The notes beneath the pieces were generated by a model. It saw nothing but the letters and a program-made list of their open reading frames with translations, had not been told where the DNA came from and ran no database searches. From NCBI RefSeq assembly GCF_003478335.1, contig NZ_QUFB01000002.1:1-64000 (forward strand): a DNA stretch of 64,000 nucleotides, read 5' to 3'. This document shows positions 44,969 to 54,600 of the stretch, piece by piece (position 1 is the stretch's first letter; each line of letters begins with the position of its first letter). Source of the DNA: Clostridium sp. AM49-4BH. Its GTDB lineage: Bacteria > Bacillota > Clostridia > Lachnospirales > Lachnospiraceae. The translations under genes and the position numbers were made by a program.

Positions 44969-45673
44969 ATGGCTAAGTATAAGAGAGTATTATTAAAATT
45001 AAGTGGTGAAGCTTTGGCCGGTCCGAATAAGACAGGTTTTGATGAGGCTACCTGCTTAGAAGTGGCAAGACAGGTAAAGAGTCTGGTCGAGGATGGTGTA
45101 CAAGTTGCTATCGTGACCGGTGGCGGTAACTTTTGGAGAGGTCGTACCAGTGAAACGATCGACCGCACCAAGGCAGATCAGATCGGTATGTTAGCTACCG
45201 TTATGAACTGTGTATATGTTTCTGATATTTTCCGCTATGTTGGTTTGAAGACAAGTGTTATGACACCGTTTGTCTGCGGAGCGTTTACAGAACTGTTTTC
45301 AAAGGATAAAGCTGTGAAGGCGTTGGAAGCGGGAGAGGTTGTATTTTTTGCCGGTGGAACGGGACATCCTTACTTTTCAACAGACACAGCCACGGTGCTT
45401 CGTGCGATAGAGATCGAGGCAGATGTGATCTTATCCGGTAAATCCATTGATGGCGTATACGACTGTGATCCGGCCGTACATCCGGAAGCGAAAAAGTTTG
45501 ATACGATTTCCATTAATGAGGTGGTCAATAAGCGTTTGGGTGTTATTGATCTGGCAGCAGCGGTTCTATGCATGGAGAATCATATGCCGATGATGATCTT
45601 TGGATTGAATGAAAAGAACAGTATTATTGACACAGCAATGGGAACAACGGCAGGTACGTTGGTAGAAGCATAG
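44969..45673 (+). CDS. pyrH: UMP kinase
   Basis: The start at 44969 is set by GAGGA upstream. The 234-residue hexameric kinase phosphorylates UMP to UDP. KRVLLKLSGEALAG, VTGGGNFWRGR and the DCDPAVHPEA region are typical. It is followed 25 bases later by frr, the conserved pyrH-frr pair. Confidence 0.97.
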   Translation: MAKYKRVLLKLSGEALAGPNKTGFDEATCLEVARQVKSLVEDGVQVAIVTGGGNFWRGRTSETIDRTKADQIGMLATVMNCVYVSDIFRYVGLKTSVMTPFVCGAFTELFSKDKAVKALEAGEVVFFAGGTGHPYFSTDTATVLRAIEIEADVILSGKSIDGVYDCDPAVHPEAKKFDTISINEVVNKRLGVIDLAAAVLCMENHMPMMIFGLNEKNSIIDTAMGTTAGTLVEA

Positions 45674-45698
45674 AGAATAAGAAAGGTATGGTGTAAAC

Positions 45699-46253
45699 AT
45701 GAGTGTATCATTAGGACAATTTGAAGAGAAAATGAATAAATCAATTGAAAGTCTTGCAAACGAGTATACGACGATCCGAGCAGGCCGCGCTAATCCGCAT
45801 GTGTTGGATCGTATTTCGGTGGATTATTATGGACAGCCGACAAACTTACAGTCTGTTGCCAATATTTCCGTATCTGAGGCACGTACATTGGTGATCCAGC
45901 CTTGGGAGGCAAGTTTGATCAAGGAGATTGAGAAAGCAATCTTAGTTTCTGATCTGGGGCTTACGCCAAATAATGACGGTAAAGTGATCCGTTTGACTTT
46001 CCCGGAACTGACGGAGGAACGTCGTAAGGATTTGACAAAGGATGTCAAGAAAAAGGGCGAGGATGCCAAGGTAGCGATCCGTAATATCCGCAGAGATGCG
46101 AACGATTATATCAAAAAAGAGCAGAAAGCAAATGAAATTTCTGAGGATGAGCAGAAGGATGCGGAGGCAGAAGTGCAGAAACTGACAGATCAGTTTGTTA
46201 AGAAAATTGATGAAATGGTTGAGTCAAAATCTAAAGAGATCATGACAGTATAG
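45699..46253 (+). CDS. frr: Ribosome recycling factor
   Basis: The 184-residue factor splits post-termination ribosomes together with EF-G. TIRAGRANPHVLDRISVDYYG and IRNIRRDANDYIKK are family signatures. Two hairpins separate it from uppS. Confidence 0.98.
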   Translation: MSVSLGQFEEKMNKSIESLANEYTTIRAGRANPHVLDRISVDYYGQPTNLQSVANISVSEARTLVIQPWEASLIKEIEKAILVSDLGLTPNNDGKVIRLTFPELTEERRKDLTKDVKKKGEDAKVAIRNIRRDANDYIKKEQKANEISEDEQKDAEAEVQKLTDQFVKKIDEMVESKSKEIMTV

Positions 46254-46262
46254 TATAACATA

Positions 46263-46322
46263 GTTTTGAGAGATTTTCTCAAAACATGGATCATAGGGAT
46301 GGACGGAATGGGTCTATCCCTA
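46263..46322 (+). other. Two tandem hairpins between frr and uppS
   Basis: GTTTTGAGA (46263-46271) pairs with TCTCAAAAC (46277-46285), and TAGGGATGGAC (46294-46304) pairs with GTCTATCCCTA (46312-46322) with one mismatch. There is only a weak T-run after the second. They may be an attenuator or an RNA processing site. Confidence 0.55.
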
Positions 46323-46391
46323 CTTTTCAATAAAGGAATATGGCGTCTGCTCCCGGGATGGGTGCAGTTGCGCATAGAAATGAGGATATAG

Positions 46392-47108
46392 ATGAGTGAT
46401 GAGAAGAGAGCCGTACCCAGACATGTAGCGATCATTTTGGATGGCAACGGAAGATGGGCTAAAAAGCGTTTCCTTCCAAGGAACGCAGGTCATGCAGCTG
46501 GCAGCAAAAACGTAGAAAAGATTTGTGCGGCAGCATGGGATATGGGCATTGAATACGTGACGATGTATGCATTTTCAACGGAGAATTGGTCCAGACCCAA
46601 AGAGGAAGTCGATGCTTTGATGAAGTTGTTATATAGTTACTTAAAGGATTGCTTAAAAACCAGTGAGAAGAACAACATGCAGGTACGCGTGATAGGAGAT
46701 ATTACGAGACTGGCACCGGATCTGCAGGATCAGATCCGTGAGTTGGAAGAGTTTTCGGCAAAAAATACCGGGTTGCATTTTCAGGTTGCCTTAAACTATG
46801 GCAGCAGAGATGAAATTCGGCGTGCGGTGACCAAGATGGGGAAAGATGTTAAAGACGGCATTTTGAATCCGATAGATATTACCGAGGAGACGATTTCCGA
46901 ATATTTGGATACAAAGGGAATACCGGATCCGGATCTTATGATACGAACCAGCGGTGAACAGAGGCTTTCTAATTATCTGTTGTGGCAGATGGCTTATACC
47001 GAGTTTTATTTTACAGATTGTTTGTGGCCTGATTTTAATAAAAAAGAACTGGAAAAGGCAGTAGAATATTATCAACAAAGAGACCGGCGTTTCGGTGGTG
47101 TCAAATAG
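46392..47108 (+). CDS. uppS: Isoprenyl transferase (undecaprenyl diphosphate synthase)
   Basis: The 238-residue cis-prenyltransferase extends farnesyl diphosphate to the C55 carrier of wall synthesis. The motifs ILDGNGRWAKKR and RTSGEQRLSNYLLWQMAYTE are conserved. It is directly followed by cdsA. Confidence 0.97.
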   Translation: MSDEKRAVPRHVAIILDGNGRWAKKRFLPRNAGHAAGSKNVEKICAAAWDMGIEYVTMYAFSTENWSRPKEEVDALMKLLYSYLKDCLKTSEKNNMQVRVIGDITRLAPDLQDQIRELEEFSAKNTGLHFQVALNYGSRDEIRRAVTKMGKDVKDGILNPIDITEETISEYLDTKGIPDPDLMIRTSGEQRLSNYLLWQMAYTEFYFTDCLWPDFNKKELEKAVEYYQQRDRRFGGVK

Positions 47109-47121
47109 AAAGGGAGCAGAT

Positions 47122-47918
47122 ATGTTTAAGACTAGACTACTGAGTGGAATTGTATTGATGATCATTACGATCGCATTGATGATCTTTGGCGGTTTGCCAT
47201 TGTTTTGGGTAATAACATTGATCACTGTGATCGGCCTGTTTGAGCTTTATCGTGCCGTTAAAATGGAAAAGACAGTACCGGCGTTGATCGGATATGCCGC
47301 GAGTATTGGCCTGGATCTGTTGTTGGCGGCACAAAAAACGGACTATGTTATTATGTTGTTGATCGGGGCGCTGATGCTTATGATGGCTTGTTATGTGATC
47401 GCTTACCCAAAATATTGCAGTGAACAGATCATTATGGTATTTTTTGGATTGATCTATGTGACAATGATGTTGTCGTATGTATTTCAGGTACGTATGCTTG
47501 AGGGAGGTCAACTGATGGTATGGCTGATCTTTATCGGAGCATGGGGCTCAGACACCTGTGCATACTGTGTCGGTAAATTGACCGGAAAGCATAAAATGCC
47601 ATCTAAATTGAGTCCAAATAAGACCATTGAAGGATGTGTGGGGGGGATTATTGGTGCAGCTTTGATCGGCTTTTTGTTTGCACTGGCTTTTACCGCACCC
47701 AGACCGCATTGTGGTGGCAGTTTGCAGTGGTTGGTGCAGTATCCTCTGTTATTTCACAAATTGGCGATCTGACAGCATCTGCGATCAAGAGAAATCACGA
47801 CATTAAAGATTATGGGACATTGATCCCGGGTCATGGCGGTATTTTAGACCGTTTCGACAGTATTATTTTTACAGCGCCTATCGTATATTATTTAGTGACG
47901 ATGTTTCATTCGCTGTAG
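47122..47918 (+). CDS. cdsA: Phosphatidate cytidylyltransferase (frameshifted as read)
   Basis: The enzyme makes CDP-diacylglycerol from phosphatidate and CTP at the membrane. The segment 47122-47772 gives several transmembrane helices, GAWGSDTCAYCVGKLTGKHK and SPNKTIEG. The conserved end, SQIGDLTASAIKRNHDIKDY and PGHGGILDRFDS, lies in the -1 frame up to 47918. The break is near 47700-47715, and one added base restores 265 residues, the usual length. As this gene is normally essential, an assembly indel is the likelier explanation. Confidence 0.92.
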
Positions 47919-48021
47919 GATTATAATAGGGTATTAAGTGTATTTTTGACTATGCATTATTTGTGATGCGGATAGTTTTACGAATGCAGGAGAAACTTTG
48001 AAATGGAGGGGTTATTTAACC

Positions 48022-49185
48022 ATGAAACAGATAGCAGTACTTGGTTCTACAGGATCGATCGGAACACAGACATTAGAGGTTGTCAGAGCAAATGAAGATA
48101 TGCAGATCGTAACGCTTGCAGCAGGGTCTAACATTGATCTGTTGGAAAAACAGATTGTAGAATTTACGCCGAAGTTAGTGTGCGTGTATTTGGAAGACAA
48201 GGCAAAAGAATTACAGGAGCGTTTGCATTTACGTAAAGATGCTGCGGCGGATACCGAGATCGTTACGGGAATGGATGGACTGATCGCTTGTGCAACCTAT
48301 TCCGAAGCAACCATAGTTGTTGCAGCAGTAGTCGGCATGATCGGGATTCGTCCTGTGATCGAGGCGATCAAGTCAGGGAAAGACATTGCCTTTGCCAACA
48401 AAGAAACATTGGTGACGGCCGGTCACATCATTATGCCTTTGGTGGAGAAGCATGGCGTTAAGCTATTGCCGGTGGACAGTGAACATGCAGCTATTTTTCA
48501 GTGTCTGCAAGGCGAGGAACATGGTTCTTTACATAAAATTTTGCTTACGGCATCCGGTGGACCGTTCCGTGGTAAAAAGAAAGAGGAATTAGAACATATC
48601 CGCGTGGAAGATGCGCTCCGTCATCCGAACTGGAGCATGGGACGCAAGATCACGATCGATTCTGCAACGATGGTCAATAAGGGTTTGGAAGTGATCGAAG
48701 CCCGTCATCTGTTTGATGTGGATTTTGATCGTATACAAGTCGTTTTGCAGCCACAGAGTGTGATACACTCTATGGTGGAATTTGAAGATGGAGCCGTAAT
48801 GGCGCAGCTTGGAACGCCGGATATGAAACTGCCGATCCAGTATGCCTTGACATATCCACATCGCCGTTATCTACAGGGCGAGCGGTTAGATTTTTGGAAA
48901 TTGCAGGAGATCACGTTTGAGCAGCCGGATATGGACACTTTTGAAGGATTAGCTCTAGCATATGAGGCAGGACGCACAGGAGGCAGTCTTCCAACGGTAT
49001 TAAATGCTGCGAATGAAATGGCGGTAGCATTGTTTTTACAGCATAAGATCGGTTATTTGGATATAGCACGTTTGATCGCTTGGAGTATGGAGCATCATCA
49101 TGTGATCAAAGATCCGTCATTGGAGGAAATTTTGGCGGTAGAGAAAGACGTATATCGTTTGCTGAAAGAGAAGATCAAAGCATAA
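48022..49185 (+). CDS. dxr: 1-deoxy-D-xylulose-5-phosphate reductoisomerase
   Basis: The start at 48022 begins MKQIAVLGSTGSIGTQTLEV; an upstream in-frame start lacks a ribosome binding site. The 387-residue NADPH enzyme makes 2-C-methylerythritol 4-phosphate. FANKETLVTAG and LLTASGGPFRG are diagnostic. It is the committed MEP-pathway step; ispG lies two genes on. Confidence 0.97.
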   Translation: MKQIAVLGSTGSIGTQTLEVVRANEDMQIVTLAAGSNIDLLEKQIVEFTPKLVCVYLEDKAKELQERLHLRKDAAADTEIVTGMDGLIACATYSEATIVVAAVVGMIGIRPVIEAIKSGKDIAFANKETLVTAGHIIMPLVEKHGVKLLPVDSEHAAIFQCLQGEEHGSLHKILLTASGGPFRGKKKEELEHIRVEDALRHPNWSMGRKITIDSATMVNKGLEVIEARHLFDVDFDRIQVVLQPQSVIHSMVEFEDGAVMAQLGTPDMKLPIQYALTYPHRRYLQGERLDFWKLQEITFEQPDMDTFEGLALAYEAGRTGGSLPTVLNAANEMAVALFLQHKIGYLDIARLIAWSMEHHHVIKDPSLEEILAVEKDVYRLLKEKIKA

Positions 49186-49231
49186 AGAAAGGATAGATGT
49201 CATCGGAAACGATGGCAGATTGGAGAAAACT

Positions 49232-50587
49232 ATGAACATAATTGCAGCATTGTTGATATTCACAGTCATTGTGGTGATTCATGAATTGGGGCACTTTCTA
49301 CTTGCAAAAAAACACGGTGTCGGAGTACCTGAATTTTCCGTGGGAATGGGTCCGAGAATTATTACGTTTGCAAAGACAAAGAAAGGGCCGGTTTGTCGAT
49401 TTTTCTGTTCGCAAAAGAAGTTTGATGCCTACGAAGACTGGCAGGATGTAACTAAATATTCTTGGAAACTTTTACCAATCGGTGGATCTTGTGCTATGGT
49501 AGGAGAAGACGAGGACAATGATGCGGAAGATTCTTTTAATACAAAGGGTGTGTGGGCACGCTTCTCTATCGTATTTGCAGGTCCCTTCTTTAACTTTATT
49601 CTGGCATTTGTATTTTCGGTTATTATTCTGGCCAATAACGGAATAGATATTCCGCGTGTTCTTGCAGCGTATGACAATCAGCCGGCAAGTGAGGCTGGAA
49701 TCAAAAAAGGTGATGTGATCCGCCGGATCAATGGCAAAAAAATTACGATCGGCCGTGAAATTGACACGTACTTGATGTTACATCCTTTGAGCGGAGAAGA
49801 GGTGAAGGTAGAGATCGAGCGTGACGGCAAAGAAAAGACAATCATGGTGGATCCGAATTATACCGCATACTTGTTTGGCTTTTCCTACAAACAGCAGAAC
49901 ACAGCAGATACGAAAATCTCAGATGTGAGCAAAGATTCGCCGTTTCAAAAGGCAGGCGTTAAGGCGGGGGATGAGATCTTGTCTGTAAATGGACGTACTG
50001 TGGATAATGGCGAAGAACTTGGCAAAGTCATGGAAGAAGAGAAAAAAGAAGGAGAAGCGATTTCATTTGTGATCCGCAGAGGCAGCGAAGAGAAAACGTA
50101 TGAGATCGCACCAAAATCTTACAAGACCAAAACACTGGGAATATATGCTTCCGATTATCAGAAGGGTAATGCAGGACAGATTTTGCGGTATAGCTTGATC
50201 GAAGTAAAATATTGGATCGAGACAACGGTTGCCAGCTTAGGTCAGCTTGTGACCGGCAAAATGTCGATGAAGGAAGTATCCGGTCCGGTTGGTATTGTAG
50301 ATACTGTTGGAACCATGATCAATGAGACGTCTAAGATCGGTTTGAAAGAAATGTGGCTGAGCATTTTGTACATGGCAGTATTGCTAAGTGCTAACTTAGG
50401 CGTTATGAACCTGCTGCCATTACCGGCACTGGATGGCGGACGTCTGGTCTTTATTTTGATAGAAGCTGTGCGTGGTAAGCCGGTAGACCGCGAAAAGGAA
50501 GGCTATATACATTTCGCAGGTTTCGTATTACTAATGCTATTTATGGTATTTGTATTATACAATGACGTGATTAAGATCATTCATTAA
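49232..50587 (+). CDS. rseP: Site-2 protease RseP
   Basis: The 451-residue membrane zinc protease has HELGH in VVIHELGHFLLAKKHG, two PDZ-like segments (ASEAGIKKGDVIRRINGKK and AGVKAGDEILSVNGRTV) and the third metal ligand in NLLPLPALDGGRLV. Tandem PDZ regions resemble E. coli RseP more than B. subtilis RasP. It cleaves anti-sigma factors and signal-peptide remnants within the membrane. Confidence 0.95.
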   Translation: MNIIAALLIFTVIVVIHELGHFLLAKKHGVGVPEFSVGMGPRIITFAKTKKGPVCRFFCSQKKFDAYEDWQDVTKYSWKLLPIGGSCAMVGEDEDNDAEDSFNTKGVWARFSIVFAGPFFNFILAFVFSVIILANNGIDIPRVLAAYDNQPASEAGIKKGDVIRRINGKKITIGREIDTYLMLHPLSGEEVKVEIERDGKEKTIMVDPNYTAYLFGFSYKQQNTADTKISDVSKDSPFQKAGVKAGDEILSVNGRTVDNGEELGKVMEEEKKEGEAISFVIRRGSEEKTYEIAPKSYKTKTLGIYASDYQKGNAGQILRYSLIEVKYWIETTVASLGQLVTGKMSMKEVSGPVGIVDTVGTMINETSKIGLKEMWLSILYMAVLLSANLGVMNLLPLPALDGGRLVFILIEAVRGKPVDREKEGYIHFAGFVLLMLFMVFVLYNDVIKIIH

Positions 50588-50613
50588 TACGGGAGAAGGA
50601 TAGGTGAGGATAG

Positions 50614-51658
50614 ATGCGTGAACAGACAAAAGTGATTCAGATAGGTGATCGTAAGATCGGTGGTGGCAATCCGGTAGCAATTCAGTCGATGACGAATACC
50701 AAGACAGAGGATGTGGCAGCAACGGTTGCACAGATTCATGCGCTGGAGGAGGCCGGCTGTGATATTATCCGTTGTGCAGTACCAACAATGCAGGCGGCAG
50801 AAAGTTTGAAAGAGATTCATAAGCAGATCCATATTCCGCTGGTCGCAGACATTCATTTTGACTATCGTCTGGCATTGGCGGCAATTGAAAACGGGGCAGA
50901 TAAGATTCGTATCAATCCTGGCAACATTGGTGATGAGGAGCGTGTACGTGCTGTTGTGAATGCTGCTAAGGAGCGTGGGATCCCGATCCGTGTCGGCGTC
51001 AATAGTGGCTCTCTTGAAAAAGATATTATTGCAGAATACGGTCATGTGACGGCGGAGGGGTTGGTAAAGAGTGCATTACAGAAAGTTGCAATGATCGAAA
51101 ATATGGGCTATGACAATTTGGTCATCAGTATTAAATCCTCGGATGTATTAATGAGTATCAAAGCACATGAGTTAATGGATAAACAGAGTCGTTATCCGCT
51201 GCACGTTGGAATTACGGAGTCTGGAACGGTTCACTCCGGGAACATTAAATCAGCGATCGGTATTGGAACGATTCTGTATGAGGGTATTGGAGATACGATA
51301 CGTGTGTCTCTCACTGGTGATCCGGTCGAAGAGGTACGCTCGGCAAAACTTATTTTGCGGACACTTGGGTTGCGTAAAGGGGGCGTAACGGTTGTTTCTT
51401 GCCCAACTTGTGGACGAACTCAGATTGATTTGATCGGTCTTGCAACGAAAGTGGAAAATATGGTCAAGGATCTTGACAAAGATATAAAAGTAGCTGTAAT
51501 GGGCTGCGTTGTAAATGGTCCCGGAGAGGCGAGAGAGGCTGATATCGGAATTGCCGGGGGCAAAGGTGAGGGTCTTTGATCAAAAAGGCGAAGTGATCCG
51601 TAAAGTTCCGGAAGATCAATTACTCTTAGCATTGCAGCAGGAACTTGATAGGATGTGA
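50614..51658 (+). CDS. ispG: (E)-4-hydroxy-3-methylbut-2-enyl-diphosphate synthase (frameshifted as read)
   Basis: This 4Fe-4S enzyme makes HMBPP from the MEP cyclodiphosphate. [20 protein letters not shown], the cluster cysteines in [13 protein letters not shown] and [12 protein letters not shown] are present. The frame stops at 51579 after GGKGEGL, while [20 protein letters not shown] continues in the +1 frame to 51658 and gives the family end. Either one extra base or two missing bases near 51571 are implied. The full length would be about 347. Like cdsA, it is expected to be essential. Confidence 0.92.
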
Positions 51659-51662
51659 TCGA

Positions 51663-54600
51663 ATGGAAAAGTTACTACAGGAAACGTTTGCTGATCTTCG
51701 TTTGACGGCAAGGCAGCAGTCTGTTTTTGAGGAAGTATATGTAGAACGTCTGTGTCTGTTGCGGGAGCAAAAAAGAGTGGAGGTTCATATTGTCAGTGAA
51801 CATATTATTCCATACCGTGAGATTGCACTGTTAGAGTACGCATTGAATCAGTTGTTTGATAAAGCAGGATTTACCGTACAGGTAACAGATCGGTTTCGAC
51901 TGTCAGAACAGTATACGCCTGAGAATTTTTGGCAGGAATACCAGGACAGCATTTTGATGATCTTGAAAGAAAGCAATGTTCTGGAATTTAACATGTTTTA
52001 TAGTGGAGAGTGTCATCTCGAAGGGGAGACACTCTATTTGTGCTGTGACGATGATATATTGTTTCGTGCCAGAGAGACAGAGGTGATCAAGAAAGTTCAA
52101 GATCTTTTTTCAAGAAAAGCCGGATTTTCGATCACATTAAAGATCAGTTACCGTGAACCGCAGATTCAAGAAGAGGAAGAGATCAGCTATCGCGATGTGA
52201 TACAACATAAGAATCAGGTGCAGTCGGTGGAGGCATTCGGTACGGAGAAAGCGCAAGGGTCCGAGCGTGGTTCCGGAACAAAAAACATGGGTGCACAAGG
52301 AAAAACCGCAGGAAGATCACAGGATCCGGGGACAGTCTCCGGACAGAAAGCACCTACAGAGACTGTCGTCAAGACCGCTGCGGAACCGGTTGTGGAGAAA
52401 AAGAACGATTCCACGGAGAAGAAAGCCGGAGGAGAGAAAAAGACGTTTCGAGGCAATCCTTACAGCCGAAAAGGTGGAAGAGGTTCGTTTCATGGCAATG
52501 TGGACGAAGAATGTTTCTATGGACGTAACTGTGATGGCAATATGATCAAGATTGCAGATATCCAGGAGGATCCTGGTGAGGTTGTGATCGAGGGAATGAT
52601 ATTGTCTTCGGAAGAGAGGGAGCTTAAAAGTGGTAAGATCCTGTTAATGTTTAATATTACAGATTTTACCGATACGATTCAGGCGAAGATCTTTTTGGAG
52701 CCGGAAGTATTAGAATCCATTGGCGGAGAACTCAAAAACGGTAAATTTATAAAACTGAAAGGAATCCCGATTTTTGATACCTTTAGCCGCGAGATCACGA
52801 TCAGTTCAGTACGTGGCATCAAACCGGGCAAAGATACCAGAGAAAAACGGATGGATATCTATGAGGGCCCAAAACGAGTGGAATTACATGCACATACACA
52901 AATGAGTGAGATGGACTCAGTAGTTCCGGTACGTGAATTTGTGAAACGCGCAAAAGAGTGGGGACACCCTGCAGTGGCGATCACAGACCACGGTGTTGTA
53001 CAGTCATTTCCGGATGCAGATCATGAAGTGGATCGTGACGATGCATTTAAGGTGTTGTATGGCGTCGAAGCATATTTGGTCGATGATCTGATCGAAGCGG
53101 TTCAAAATGATGAAGGACAAGCGTTTGATGATACGTATGTTGTGTTTGACTTGGAGACGACAGGAATTGGTCCTAAAAGCAACGAAATCATAGAAATTGG
53201 TGCTGTAAAGGTCGAAAATCGAACGATCACCGATCGTTTTAGTACCTTTATCAATCCGCACCGACCGATTCCATATCATATCACGAAATTGACATCCATT
53301 GATGATTCTATGGTTTGCGATGCGGATGGGATCGAAACTGTTCTTCCACGATTTTTGGAGTTCTGTGAAGGGGCAGTCATGGTGGCACATAACGCCGGAT
53401 TTGATATGGGATTTATTAGTCAGAAATCATCAGATCTCGGGCTTGACTGCAAATTTACGATTGTGGATACGGTGTCTGTTGCGCGAGCACTTTTACCGGA
53501 ACTTAAAAATTACAAATTACATACTGTGGCAAAGCAGCTTAATGTTTCTCTGGAACATCATCATAGAGCGGTGGACGATGCAGAGGCAACGGCAGAAATC
53601 TTTTTGCATATGATCAAGCGGTTGGAAGACAAGGAGATCAAGAATCTGACACAGTTAAACGAGGCTTGTATTCCGAATGAGGAGTCGATTCGTAAGATGC
53701 CATCGTATCATGCTGTTATCTTAGCCAAAAATGAAACCGGCCGCGTGAATCTGTATCGTTTGGTGTCAGAGTCTCATTTGAAATACTTTAACAGACGACC
53801 GAAATTGCCAAAGAGTCTGTTTATGAAGTGGCGTGAGGGCCTTTTGATCGGTTCAGCGTGTGAGGCGGGTGAGTTGTTCCGTGCACTTGTTGAAGAAAAG
53901 CCGGAGGAAGAGATTGACCGTTTAGTCCGCTTTTATGATTATTTGGAGATCCAGCCGATCGGGAACAATGAATTCATGGTTCGTGACGAAGATAAATATC
54001 CGCAGATACAGGATGATAACGATCTGAAGGAGCTTAACCGTCGGATTGTTTCTCTTGGAGAGGCTTATAATAAGCTGGTTGTGGCAACCTGCGATGTGCA
54101 TTTTCTGAATCCGGAAGATGAGGTGTATCGCCGTATTATTATGTCCGGTAAGGGGTTTGCGGATGCGGATCAGCAGGCACCGCTATATTATCGAACAACA
54201 GAGGAAATGCTTGCGGAATTTCAATATCTTGGATCCAAAAAGGCAGAGGAAATTGTCATTACGAACACCAATCTGATCGCTGATATGGTGGATAAGATTT
54301 ATCCGTGCAGTCCGCGAAAATGTCCGCCGTATATTGAAAATTCTGATCAGGATCTGCGTAATATCTGCTATAACAGAGCACATGAGATCTATGGTCCTGA
54401 TCTTCCTCCGGTCGTTGAAGAGCGTTTAGAGAGAGAGTTAAAATCGATCATTGGTAACGGATATGCCGTGATGTATATTATTGCACAGAAGTTGGTGTGG
54501 AAGTCTAACGAAGATGGATACCTGGTTGGTTCCCGAGGCTCAGTTGGATCATCCTTTGCGGCAACGATGTCCGGAATTACGGAGATCAATCCGTTGCCGG

